In this document: positions 38,522 through 47,535 of the stretch, piece after piece
Position numbering within the stretch: position 1 is the stretch's first letter
Layout of the letters: every line of letters begins with the position of its first letter
Assembly: GCA_022828125.1 (NCBI GenBank)
Contig: JAJEJD010000018.1
Span: 1-64,000, forward strand
Length of the DNA stretch: 64,000 nucleotides
Direction: 5' to 3'
Source of the DNA: a bacterium
Lineage (GTDB): Bacteria > UBA8248
Position numbers and translations under genes: made by a program
The notes under the pieces: generated by a model
Database searches by the model: none
What the model was told of the DNA's origin: nothing
The model's input: the letters and a program-made list of their open reading frames with translations, nothing else

Positions 38522-39523
38522 ATGACGCAAAAAGGATTCGTATTGTGGCACCAGGAGACTATGGACGCGCGCGATGTTCCGCGATTCGCCCGGTGGTGCG
38601 AGGATTCAGGCCTGGATTCGCTCTGGTTTCCTGAGACCTGGGTGCGCGACGGCGGAATCCTCATCGCCATGGCGGCGCAGGCGGTGGACAAGATCAAGCT
38701 GGGAGCTGCGGTGTTCAACATCTACGGTAGGACGCCCGGCCTCATGGCGCAGACGGCGGCGGAACTCGACGTGCTGAGCGATGGCCGCTTTCATTTGGGA
38801 ATCGGCTCGAGCGGACAGGCGGTCATCGAGAACTGGCACGGGATGCCCTTCGGCAGTCCGCTCAAGCGCTCCCGGGAGATGGTCGCAGCCCTGCGTCAGG
38901 CGTTTCGCGGAGAGCGCGTGGAATTGGATGGTGAAATCTACCGGCTGAGCGGCTTCAAGCTGCGCCGCAAGCCGGTGCAGGAGCGTCTGCCCATCTATCT
39001 GGGGTCGAACGGCCCGAACTACACGAGGCTGACCGGGGAGATCGCAGACGGCTGGATTCCTTTCTGCATTCCGTTCTCAAGGACGAAGGATGCCCTCAAA
39101 TTTCTCGAAGAGGGCGCCGAATCGGCGGGCAGGGCGGTCTCGGAGATCGACGTGGCGCCCTTCGTCTACACGGCGCCTTTTGACGATCTCGACCGCGCGC
39201 GCGCCCTCGTGAAGCCCGAACTCGGCTTCTATATCGGCGCGATGGGCGATTACTACCAGGCCCAGCTCAAGCGCTGGGGCTACGGGGAGGACGCTCGTAA
39301 AATCCGGGCGGCCTGGAGGAGAGGCGGCCGCAGAGCAGCGGGAGAGGCGCTCTCGGATGAACTGGTGGACGACCTCGCCATCTGCGGCCCCAAATCCAGA
39401 TGCAACGAAATGCTGGCGGCTCTCCGGGAGATGGGCGTCACGCAGCCGCTTTTCCGGATCCCCGACGAGACGCCCGAAGAGGACGTGAAGCGCGCCCTCG
39501 GGGTTTTGGGAGAACTCGACTAG
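38522..39523 (+). CDS. LLM-class flavin-dependent oxidoreductase
   Basis: ARWCEDSGLDSLWFPE, TPGLMAQTAAELDVLSDGRFHLGIGSSG, PIYLGSNGPNYTRLTGEIADGWIP. Confidence 0.92.
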   Translation: MTQKGFVLWHQETMDARDVPRFARWCEDSGLDSLWFPETWVRDGGILIAMAAQAVDKIKLGAAVFNIYGRTPGLMAQTAAELDVLSDGRFHLGIGSSGQAVIENWHGMPFGSPLKRSREMVAALRQAFRGERVELDGEIYRLSGFKLRRKPVQERLPIYLGSNGPNYTRLTGEIADGWIPFCIPFSRTKDALKFLEEGAESAGRAVSEIDVAPFVYTAPFDDLDRARALVKPELGFYIGAMGDYYQAQLKRWGYGEDARKIRAAWRRGGRRAAGEALSDELVDDLAICGPKSRCNEMLAALREMGVTQPLFRIPDETPEEDVKRALGVLGELD

Positions 39524-39527
39524 CGAA

Positions 39528-40052
39528 CTATGCGGGGTATCGCCCCCAGCCTGCGATATGGCCCCTCAGATAGCAGATTTGCCCGATGTGTGAAAGGTGG
39601 TCGCCGAGAAACCTTCCCAGGACCAGACCGAGCTTGGTGGGCTTCTTGGTGTAGAAATCGATTTCTTCCCTGTCGAGGTCCGCCGCGCTCAACCCCGAGA
39701 GGCAGGAAAGCGTTTTCTCGCGCACCGCTTCGAAATAGCCCATCAGAGATTCCTTGCCGACTCTAAGAGCCAGGACCTGTTCGAGCGTGAAGCCCACGCC
39801 GGTGCATTCGGGGTCGGGCGCCATGTCGAACCGCTCGTGCCATTTCCCCGCTATCCAAAGTTCCGGGGTTCCGCCAAGGAACGAAAACGTCCTGTCCTCA
39901 AAGCGCGTCATGTGCCAGATGAGCCAGCCCATGGGGTTGTCGTTCGGGCCCGGTTGAAAGGTCAGGTCCGCCTCGGTAACGTCTTCCATGACCTCTCTCA
40001 GCCGCATGCCGTAGGCTTCCAGGCGCTCCTTGATGATTGTCGGCGCATCCAT
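39528..40052 (-). CDS. DinB-family protein
   Basis: GPNDNPMGWLIWHMTRFEDRTFSFLGGTPELWI; LGRFLGDHLSHIGQICYLRG; Met at 40052. Confidence 0.82.
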   Translation of the reverse strand: MDAPTIIKERLEAYGMRLREVMEDVTEADLTFQPGPNDNPMGWLIWHMTRFEDRTFSFLGGTPELWIAGKWHERFDMAPDPECTGVGFTLEQVLALRVGKESLMGYFEAVREKTLSCLSGLSAADLDREEIDFYTKKPTKLGLVLGRFLGDHLSHIGQICYLRGHIAGWGRYPA

Positions 40053-40081
40053 GTCCGGGTTTTCCTCCGCTCCTGGTGGAA

Positions 40082-40111
40082 ACGAAAAACGCCCCTCGAA
40101 AACGGGGGCGC
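40082..40111 (-). terminator. Rho-independent terminator downstream of the selenoprotein gene
   Basis: Minus strand: GCGCCCCCGTTTTCGAGGGGCGTTTTTCGTTT. Confidence 0.75.
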
Positions 40112-40130
40112 ATTTCAAAGACGAATTTCG

Positions 40131-40823
40131 CTAGATAGCCGTGCCGGCGCGTGCGGTGAAGATGGTTTGCTCCATTTTTGGCATTCCCTCGAATGCGGGG
40201 TCTTCGTTCACCATCCGGGCCAGATATTCATCCACGTGCTCCGCATTGGACCATGTGCATTTGTAGGCCACCTTCCCGTCCTTGCCGATGAGCCAGATGG
40301 TGTTCGGCAGGTCTCCGAGCATGGCGTGCACCTTCTGGTCCATCTCGTCGACGAGAATGTTGGTTTCCATGCCCTTGATCTCGGCCAGCTTCTGCGCGTA
40401 GCTCCGCTTGTGCTCGTAGGATTCATGGTTTCTGATCTCGGGGAATCCGCGCTCGCCCGCGTGGGGTTCCCTCACGTAGAGATTGAAGACGATCACGTCG
40501 CGGTCCGCATATTTCCCCTGCAACTCTTCATAAAACGGCACCTGCCGCCTGTATGGCGGTCACGTGATGGCGCCCGTGGTGATCACCACGTATTTCTTGC
40601 CCAGATAATCCTCCATACGGTGGACGTTCCCGTGAATGTCCTTGAGTTCGAAGTCGGGGAAGGGGGTGCCTGGAGGAAGTACGTTTGGAAATTTCTCATA
40701 AAAACTCTTGACCCGTTTGCTCGTGACGAGTTTGATGGTCTTCCACAGGTTCAGGTATTGCCAGGACCAAAAACCCGCCAGCGGCCCCCAGGGTTTCGGG
40801 ACGGAATCGTTAGCCGGCCTCAT
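40131..40823 (-). CDS. Iodothyronine-deiodinase-like selenoprotein, 230 aa with Sec at codon 88 (TGA 40560..40562)
   Basis: In-frame TGA joins ORFs 40560..40952 and 40131..40541: ...KKYVVITTGAIT-U-PPYRRQVPFYEELQGKYADRDVIVFNLYVREPHAGERG...; matches TUPPF...YIxEAHP deiodinase signature; SECIS-like hairpin follows; GAGGAG RBS before ATG at 40823. Confidence 0.9.
40530..40554 (-). promoter_or_regulatory. Putative bacterial SECIS element
   Basis: Minus strand AUACAGGCGGC-AGGU-GCCGUUUUAU: pairs CGGC/GCCG, GG-UU wobble, A-U, one C bulge, AUA/UAU; GGU at +18 to +20 after UGA. Confidence 0.75.
40560..40562 (-). other. Predicted selenocysteine codon (UGA)
   Basis: tca on + strand; catalytic position of a deiodinase-like thioredoxin fold. 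Confidence 0.9.
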
Positions 40824-41021
40824 ATAGGGAAACTCCTCTGCGATGTGTGCTGAATTGTATGATGGCGTATGCCCAAGTCTCTTGTTTACCCAATCACTGG
40901 CTGAAAAACAACCGCCCGAAGCGGGAGGCAAAAGGCGGCTCCTGGAGGGCAAATTTTTTGAATTTCTTTCACGATATGCTTCAAAATTTTATTGTCGTTT
41001 ATCTAAAGTAGATTGTAGGAA

Positions 41022-41825
41022 TTAAAAATCGAACGACAGTTGCGGTTCCTTCTCCCCCGAGGCGTCTTTTGGGGGATGTTTCGCAGAATCGTTCTCTTCT
41101 TCCTGGAAACGAGGCGGTTTTTTGAGGGGTTTCGCTGCGCTCGATTCTTCAGGCTTCGCATGGGTGGGAACTTCGGATTCCCCCGGCGGGGTCCATTTCG
41201 GCTTTCTCGTTTCAGGCCGGGCCTCCGAGACCGGATTTCCGGGGTTCTGAGGAGCGTTTCCCGCCTGGGCACTGGAGATCGCCGATTCGAGAGCCGCCGT
41301 GAGGTCCTTGGGTCTTTGCCAGGCGGTTTCTTGCGGGGATGCCCGATCTCCGCCCCTCGTGCGCATGAGTTTGGTTTTCAAATCCTCGATGCGCGCGTAA
41401 AAGCCGGGACTGTGGGGCGTGGTGGGGATTCGGAGAAATTTTCGGTCGATGTGGTGCATGAGTTCGTGGATGAGTGTATCCAGAAACGTCTTGCCTGCGA
41501 CGACTTGCTTGCGAATAGACGTGAGATTCGCGATTTGGATCGTTTCTTTTCGGCAGTGGTAGACGCCGTAGAGTTTGTAGGCGAGTTTTCCTTCATACAA
41601 TTTGTGGGGCTGCCGCTCGTTGATCACGCTCAGGCGCGCGCGGGGGATTTTCAGGCTGCGGCAGATGTTGTCGAGTAGTTCCTGGCCCAGCGCTTCACGC
41701 TCGCTCGCGCTCTGGGATTCGATGAGTTTTCTGGTGAGTTCGCGCTCTTGGGTCTTGGGTCGGTATTCGAGCGCCGGGAATTTGTTGGAGCGTGTGAAAT
41801 CCGGCGTATCGCGGCGCCTACCCAT
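41022..41825 (-). CDS. SprT-like zinc metalloprotease-domain protein with disordered C-terminal tail
   Basis: LDTLIHELMHHIDRKF; SprT-like context; Pro/Glu/Lys-rich tail ending QLSFDF. Confidence 0.8.
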   Translation of the reverse strand: MGRRRDTPDFTRSNKFPALEYRPKTQERELTRKLIESQSASEREALGQELLDNICRSLKIPRARLSVINERQPHKLYEGKLAYKLYGVYHCRKETIQIANLTSIRKQVVAGKTFLDTLIHELMHHIDRKFLRIPTTPHSPGFYARIEDLKTKLMRTRGGDRASPQETAWQRPKDLTAALESAISSAQAGNAPQNPGNPVSEARPETRKPKWTPPGESEVPTHAKPEESSAAKPLKKPPRFQEEENDSAKHPPKDASGEKEPQLSFDF

Positions 41826-41938
41826 GAGAAAAGGTTTCCGAGACGAGTCCGGGCGGAACAAGTCGCAGATATGCGATGGGCCAACGAGACGAAATTATAC
41901 GTGAATCAAACCTCCGTGGCGAGAGGCCTGTTTCGGGC

Positions 41939-42976
41939 CTAGTCGGTCTCGAGAATCTCCTCGATCGTCACAATCCGTCTCTCGGCGTTGCTCTTGAGAA
42001 TTGCCCGCATGATGGCGAGCGCGCGAACCCCGTGGCGTCCGGTGACCTCGGGGTCCCTATCCTCTCGAATGGCGCCGACGAGGTCGTCGAATTGTTCGCG
42101 GTTGGCCAGGAGTCTCCCCTCCACGAGGTCGTGATCGAGTTCCACGATTGTGGTTTCGAGGCCGCCCATCAGGTCGATAGGTCGCTTGAGGGTCGGATTT
42201 TCCGTCGTGGAGAGGCTCAGGTTCGCTTCCGTGCCCTGAATGTCGTAGGCGAAGTGGAACGGGGCCAGATAGCTGCTGGAGATGACGCCCATCAGCCCGC
42301 TCTTGAAGCGCAGGATGGCGGCGGCGGCGTCTTCCTGGGGGTTGGGGCCGCCTACCTTGGCGCATGAGCCGCTCACCTCGTCCACGTCGCCGAAGAGGTA
42401 TTCCATCATGTCCGCGAGATGGATGGTGTAGCTGTAGAGCGGCCCGCCCGGGTTCTCCGTGGCGTCCCACCGCATGCTCTGGGGACCCGAGGTGAAGCCG
42501 TGGTTGTTCGAGAACGTGGCGACCGTGTAGTTCACCAGTCCCAAATCCCCGCTATCCACGATTTCCTTCGCCTTGCGGAACATTGGCCAGCGCCTGAAGT
42601 TCTGTCCCATGTGGAGTTTCACGCCGTGGTCTCTGCACGCCTGTTCGACGGCTTTCGCGTCCGAGACGCTGAGGGCCATGGGCTTTTCCAGGTGAATGTG
42701 CTTGCCCGCGCGGGCGGCGGCCATGGCGATTTCCTTGTGCACGGAGTTCGCTGTGGCGATGACGACGGCTTCAGTCTCAGGGTCGGCCATCACCTCGTCA
42801 ATAGAAGTAAAATTCTTTCCGCTGTATTTGCCGACAAACTCCTCACGGGTAGTGGGCGTGCGGGCGTAACCGCCTGTTACTTCCACCTTGCCGGAGGCGA
42901 GGGCGGCGTCTGCGAGCACGGCGCCCCACCAGCCGAGCCCGATGAAGGCCATACCGATTTTCGGTGCATCATTCAT
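41939..42976 (-). CDS. Gfo/Idh/MocA-family oxidoreductase
   Basis: IGMAFIGLGWWGAVLADAA; AGKHIHLEKPMALSVSDAKAVEQA. Confidence 0.93.
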   Translation of the reverse strand: MNDAPKIGMAFIGLGWWGAVLADAALASGKVEVTGGYARTPTTREEFVGKYSGKNFTSIDEVMADPETEAVVIATANSVHKEIAMAAARAGKHIHLEKPMALSVSDAKAVEQACRDHGVKLHMGQNFRRWPMFRKAKEIVDSGDLGLVNYTVATFSNNHGFTSGPQSMRWDATENPGGPLYSYTIHLADMMEYLFGDVDEVSGSCAKVGGPNPQEDAAAAILRFKSGLMGVISSSYLAPFHFAYDIQGTEANLSLSTTENPTLKRPIDLMGGLETTIVELDHDLVEGRLLANREQFDDLVGAIREDRDPEVTGRHGVRALAIMRAILKSNAERRIVTIEEILETD

Positions 42977-43042
42977 CTACTGGCTCCTTCGTATCAAAGC
43001 ATATCTGAATTTGCTGCCGGGAAGCGTTTGCGCAGATGTTTT

Positions 43043-43810
43043 CTAGCGGCCCTGCCATTCGGGTTTTCTCTTCTCCATGAAGGCCGCGAGACCCTCCTGC
43101 GTGTCGCGGGAGGTCTGGAGGCGGTAGCTGATGAGTTTGGCATTGGCGATGCCCTCGCGCACGTCGGGCGTTCTGAGGCCTTTGAGCACCGCTTCTTTCG
43201 TGTGTTGGACCGCAAGGGGTGCGTTCTGGTTGATGAGTTCGGCCATGGCGCGGGCCTCGTCCATCAGCGCGTCCTGGGGAACCACCTTGTTGACCATGCC
43301 CCAGCGTTCAGCTTCATCCGCGGTGATGTTCCTGCCGGTCAGCATGAATTCCATGGCGATGCCGGGCGGAATGGTCTTGGGCAGGCGCTGGTGGCCGCCG
43401 AGGCTCATCGCGCCGTATTTGGGCTGCGGGTAGCCGAAAACGGCGTTTTCAGAAGCGATCCGGATGTCGCACGAGAGCGCCATCGAGCATCCCCCGCCAT
43501 AGGCGTAGCCGTTCACCGCGGCGATGATGGGCTTGTAGATCTCGTATTCGCCGTACCACATTGTGGGAGAGTCGTGCTCATTGTACTGGCCCTCGCTCTC
43601 GACGACCGAAGTGAGGTCATGGCCGGCGCAGAACGCGCGGTCCCCCGCGCCGGTGATGATGGCCGTCCATACGTTGTTGTCTTTCATGAATTTCTGACTG
43701 AGGTCGTACAAATCGTCCACCATTTCCTCGGTGTACGAGTTGAGTTTCTCGGGCCGGTTCAGGGTGATGATGGCGGTTCTGCCTTCCACTTCATAATTGA
43801 TGTTGCTCAT
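43043..43810 (-). CDS. Enoyl-CoA hydratase/isomerase family protein
   Basis: ITLNRPEKLNSYTEEM; AGDRAFCAGHDL; AVNGYAYGGGCSMALSCDIRIASENAVFGYPQ. Confidence 0.95.
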   Translation of the reverse strand: MSNINYEVEGRTAIITLNRPEKLNSYTEEMVDDLYDLSQKFMKDNNVWTAIITGAGDRAFCAGHDLTSVVESEGQYNEHDSPTMWYGEYEIYKPIIAAVNGYAYGGGCSMALSCDIRIASENAVFGYPQPKYGAMSLGGHQRLPKTIPPGIAMEFMLTGRNITADEAERWGMVNKVVPQDALMDEARAMAELINQNAPLAVQHTKEAVLKGLRTPDVREGIANAKLISYRLQTSRDTQEGLAAFMEKRKPEWQGR

Positions 43811-44057
43811 AGGACTTCTCCATATTGGTTTGACGAATGCGCTCGTTGCGTGTCCTTTGGGCCGAAATTAGCGAGGCGACGGGGTTAAGTCAACGTCGGA
43901 GTGGAATCCTGCTCTTTCGACATACCTCCGAGTCTGCGTTTTCTTGACAGGTCAAGGCGCGGGTGCTAGCGTCGCCGCGAATTTCATATTCGGAACAATT
44001 GTTTGCAGACTCGATATATTCAAGCTGAAACCTTTGTTTTTGGAGGAGGAAGACGCA

Positions 44058-45296
44058 ATGACGGACTACCCCACGTGGGCGCGCGGGTCGATGATGGTCG
44101 ACTGGGAGCACCGGATCGATATGGACCGGATGCGCCGAGAGCGCGTCGAGAAGACCCAGGCGGCGATGAAGGAAAAGGGCATCGACGCCCTCATCCTCTG
44201 GAAGGATGAGAACGTGCGCTACCTGACCAGCGCGCGCGTCATCATGATTCAGTACCGCTCCTCCACCACCTACGGCGTCTTGCTGAGGCAGGAGGGCAAC
44301 CCGACGCTGCTCGCCTCGAGCGGCGAGGCGCACCGCATCGAGGAGTGCATGCCCTGGATAGACGACTACGTGCCCATCGGCATCCTCGAGGAGCCGGGCC
44401 TCGTCGAGCACACGGTGGGCACCGACATCAAGAAGCGTTTTGATGACTGGGGGGTTTCGAACGGCACCATCGGCCTCGACGGCCACACCTTCACACAGCG
44501 GGCAATGATTGAAAAATACTTCCCCGAGGCCACCTTCGTAGACGGCGAGCAGTTCATGTACATGAGCCGTGTGCAGAAGACGCCGGACGAGATCGCCTGC
44601 CTGCACCAGGCGTGCGCCATCGCCGACGCCGTGACCATCACGGCGTTAAACCACGCCGATCCGGGCGTGCGCGAGTTCGACGTGGCGGCAGAAGCGATGA
44701 AGACGCTCTTCACCCACGGCGGGGAGTTCGGGCATCTGGCGTCCCCGTTCGTCGCTTCGGGCGAGCACATGGCGCCGCCGACGCGCTTTCCCACCGATAA
44801 AATCATCAGAAACGCGGACATCGTCTTCATCGACATTGGCGCCTGCTGGAACGGGTATTTCGGCGATTGCGGGCGCGCGAAGGTGGCCGGCGGCCCGCCC
44901 CATCCCATGCAGAAGAAGGTGTATACGACCGTCTACAAGTCGCTCAAGGCGGGAATCAAAAAAATGCGCCCCGGCTACACGAACGACGATTCGGCGGCGG
45001 AATTTCTGGAAGTCGCTCGTTCCGCGGGCCTCGAGGACAACTTCATCAAGCTCTTCATCGGGCACGGATGCGGCATCTCGCCCAACGAGCCGCCCTACGT
45101 GGGCGAGGTGATGCCTGGCGCCGAGAGCGTGGATTTCGTGCCGGGGATGACGTTCGCCATCGAGCCGCTCATATTCGTTCCGGGGATTCCGGGCGGAGCC
45201 GGCGTGCGCATCGAGGATCACATTCTCATCACCGAGGATGAACCCGTCTACATGACGCGCGCTCCCTATTGCGAGGAGCTGATCATCCAGGACTGA
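44058..45296 (+). CDS. M24-family metallopeptidase (Xaa-Pro peptidase-like)
   Basis: VFIDIGACWNGYFGDCGR, FIGHGCGISPNEPPYVGEV, GMTFAIEPL, GVRIEDHILI. Confidence 0.92.
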   Translation: MTDYPTWARGSMMVDWEHRIDMDRMRRERVEKTQAAMKEKGIDALILWKDENVRYLTSARVIMIQYRSSTTYGVLLRQEGNPTLLASSGEAHRIEECMPWIDDYVPIGILEEPGLVEHTVGTDIKKRFDDWGVSNGTIGLDGHTFTQRAMIEKYFPEATFVDGEQFMYMSRVQKTPDEIACLHQACAIADAVTITALNHADPGVREFDVAAEAMKTLFTHGGEFGHLASPFVASGEHMAPPTRFPTDKIIRNADIVFIDIGACWNGYFGDCGRAKVAGGPPHPMQKKVYTTVYKSLKAGIKKMRPGYTNDDSAAEFLEVARSAGLEDNFIKLFIGHGCGISPNEPPYVGEVMPGAESVDFVPGMTFAIEPLIFVPGIPGGAGVRIEDHILITEDEPVYMTRAPYCEELIIQD

Positions 45297-45316
45297 GCAG
45301 GCGCTTGGTCGAATCG

Positions 45317-45348
45317 GCGCCCCTGGCCGAAAGCCGGGGGCGCTTTTT
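45317..45348 (+). terminator. Intrinsic terminator
   Basis: GCGCCCCTGGCCGAAAGCCGGGGGCGCTTTTT. Confidence 0.85.
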
Positions 45349-45375
45349 CGTTTTGTTGGTTGTGAGGCGAGGCAT

Positions 45376-46236
45376 GTGTTGACAGAGATTCCCCTGGCCG
45401 TTGCGGCGTCGGCTTTTTTTGCGCTGACCTTCATCTTCTCGCGCCTGGCGACGCGGGAGGCGACGCCCGTGTTCGGCGGGTTCGTGGCCTCGGCCACGGT
45501 AACGCTGCTCTATCTGCCCTGGATAGCGGCGAGCGTGCCGCTGAGCGCTTTCGCCAACCCGCACCTGCTCTGGTTCGTGGGGCTCGGCGTCATCACCCCC
45601 AGCATTTCGAGGACGTTTCAGTTCGCGGGCGTCCAGCGCATCGGGGCGGCTCCCTCGGGTATCCTGCGAGGGCTGGGGCCGCTTTTCTCGAGTACGCTGG
45701 CCGTCTTGCTGCTGGGCGAGCAACTCACGCCCGTCCTCGCCCTGGGAACTGCGCTCATCGTATGCGGCATCATCGTCTTGTCGATCAGGAAAGACGAGAT
45801 TCGCTCGTGGGCGCTCGCCGGAATCGCCTATGCCATCGGCGCCACGCTCATATGGGTCATGCGCGATCTCATCATCCGCTACTCCTCGCCCGACGTGCCG
45901 TATAAGACGCTCGCGATTTTCGTAATGGCGGGGACGTCGAGCATCGTCATGGCTCTGGTTCTGGCGAATTCCAGAAGCGGACGGAAGGACTTCACCGGGA
46001 AGGGCCTCTTTTATTTCATCCTCGTGGGACTCGCCAGCTTCTCGGCCCTGACATCGCTTTTCTTCGCCCTCGAGGAGGGGCGCATCGTCGTCGTGACGCC
46101 GATCACCTCGGCCCAACCCCTGTTCGTGCTGCTTTTCTCGCGGTTCTTGCCGCAAGGCATGGAGCCGCTGACGCCGCTCATGGTGCTGGGTGCAGCCTTC
46201 ATCGTCGCGGGAGGCGCGCTGATCAGCCTGGCGTGA
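45376..46236 (+). CDS. EamA/DMT-family transporter
   Basis: 286 aa, about 10 TM; GAAPSGILRGLGPLFSSTLAVLLLGEQLTP. Confidence 0.88.
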   Translation: MLTEIPLAVAASAFFALTFIFSRLATREATPVFGGFVASATVTLLYLPWIAASVPLSAFANPHLLWFVGLGVITPSISRTFQFAGVQRIGAAPSGILRGLGPLFSSTLAVLLLGEQLTPVLALGTALIVCGIIVLSIRKDEIRSWALAGIAYAIGATLIWVMRDLIIRYSSPDVPYKTLAIFVMAGTSSIVMALVLANSRSGRKDFTGKGLFYFILVGLASFSALTSLFFALEEGRIVVVTPITSAQPLFVLLFSRFLPQGMEPLTPLMVLGAAFIVAGGALISLA

Positions 46237-47295
46237 CTAGTCGGCGAGTTTGTCCTCGAGACCGAGTTCTCCGGCCAATTCCCTGAGCTGGGCGAGCACG
46301 GGCGCGGCGACGGGCACGCCGTCCCTGCGCATCTGCTCTTTTCGGCGCGCGAGGTTCTCGCCGGGTATCCGGATGGGGCCTCCCCCCTCCATGGGGGCGG
46401 AATTTCTGATCTCGCGGATCCTCAGGTCCATCTCCGCCTTGAAGTCGTCCAGCTCGCGGAAGATGTCCGGCCGCATGGCGAAGAACACCTGGCCGGTGTT
46501 CGTGGGCGTCTTGAAATCCTTGTTGAAGTCTATGACGTCAGAGCCGAAGGCCGCTCCGTTCAGAACGCCGGCGAGGGCGCCGATCATCATGTTCAGTCCA
46601 TAGCCCTTGTGGCCCCCGATGGGCAGCAGAAAACCCTCCTCGGCGCGCGATGCGTCGGTGAGGGGTTTGCCGTCTTTGGTCATCATCCAGCCCTCGGGCA
46701 TCGGTTTTCCCTCCTGGGCGTAGACCTTCACCTTTCCGTAAGATGTCTCGGTGGTGGCCATGTCGAGGACGAAGGGCGGCTCCTCGCCCGCAGGGATGGC
46801 GTAGGCGATGGGGTTGGTGCTCAGGAGCATGTCGACGCCGCCCCAGGGCGGCATGTGGTTGGCGTTGGCGACAGCCATGTACATCCCGATCATGTCGTGC
46901 GCGAGGGGCAGGGCGGCATAGACGCCCGCGGCGCCCGCGTGGTTTCCGCGGTGGATGCCGATCCACGCCAGCCCGTTTTCCCGCGCTTTTTGGATGGCGA
47001 GTTCAGCGGCGAACGTGACGACCACCTGGCCGAAGCCGTTGTCCCCGTCGACCAGTGCGCTCACGGAAGTTTCGCGCTCGGCGCGGATGTCGGGCCTCAG
47101 GTTGTAGCCGCCTTCCCGGATTCTGCGGCAATAGGGAGGGAGCCGGAAGATGCCGTGTCCGTGCATCCCGTGGAGGTCGGCTTCGATCATGCGGACGGCG
47201 CAGATACGGGCGTGCTCGTCCAGAACGTCGTGCGCTGATAAGACGGCGTGAATGAAATTCTCCAGGCGTTCTACGGGGTAGCGTATTTCGGACAT
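46237..47295 (-). CDS. Type 2 malate/L-lactate (Ldh2) family dehydrogenase
   Basis: HGMHGHGIFRLPPYCRRI; HRGNHAGAAGVYAALPLAHDMIGMYMAVANANHMPPWGG; GGHKGYGLNMMI; Met at 47295. Confidence 0.93.
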   Translation of the reverse strand: MSEIRYPVERLENFIHAVLSAHDVLDEHARICAVRMIEADLHGMHGHGIFRLPPYCRRIREGGYNLRPDIRAERETSVSALVDGDNGFGQVVVTFAAELAIQKARENGLAWIGIHRGNHAGAAGVYAALPLAHDMIGMYMAVANANHMPPWGGVDMLLSTNPIAYAIPAGEEPPFVLDMATTETSYGKVKVYAQEGKPMPEGWMMTKDGKPLTDASRAEEGFLLPIGGHKGYGLNMMIGALAGVLNGAAFGSDVIDFNKDFKTPTNTGQVFFAMRPDIFRELDDFKAEMDLRIREIRNSAPMEGGGPIRIPGENLARRKEQMRRDGVPVAAPVLAQLRELAGELGLEDKLAD

Positions 47296-47535
47296 GGGTC
47301 TCCTCGATCGAATGGTCGTCTCTGTGCCTGCGGGGCGCGCCTGCGCGGCGTATGCGCACAGTTCCAACTGTATAGATTCCTTGAAACCGGGTTTTCTCAC
47401 TACTTGGTGAGAATTCTATGATATATTCCTGAAGGCCGTCATGGAAGGCGAATCTGCGTACATGGCATAGTTTGAAACGATTTGCCTGCTCTGGAGAATA
47501 CACCCGGCTCCAGCCGCCACCCAAAAGGGGACGAT

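Noticed and set aside
39597-40853. 418-aa + strand ORF across the DinB and selenoprotein genes
   Set aside because: Antisense to two genes with strong family signatures; an open mirror frame typical of GC-rich DNA. A caller could wrongly prefer it because the true gene contains a TGA.
40131-40952. Selenoprotein locus as a nonsense-mutated pseudogene or two separate genes
   Set aside because: UGA falls precisely at the catalytic residue, the frame is intact on both sides, a SECIS-like hairpin follows at the right spacing, and RBS and terminator are present. Still needs Sec machinery elsewhere in the genome to confirm.
42419-43888. 489-aa + strand ORF
   Set aside because: Antisense across a Gfo/Idh/MocA gene and an enoyl-CoA hydratase gene, bridging their intergenic gap; composition artefact.
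44058-45296. DMSP lyase DddP call for the M24-family protein
   Set aside because: The metal-binding region (FIDIGACWNGYFGDCGR) looks like an ordinary M24 peptidase, and I could not recall DddP-specific residues well enough to support it.
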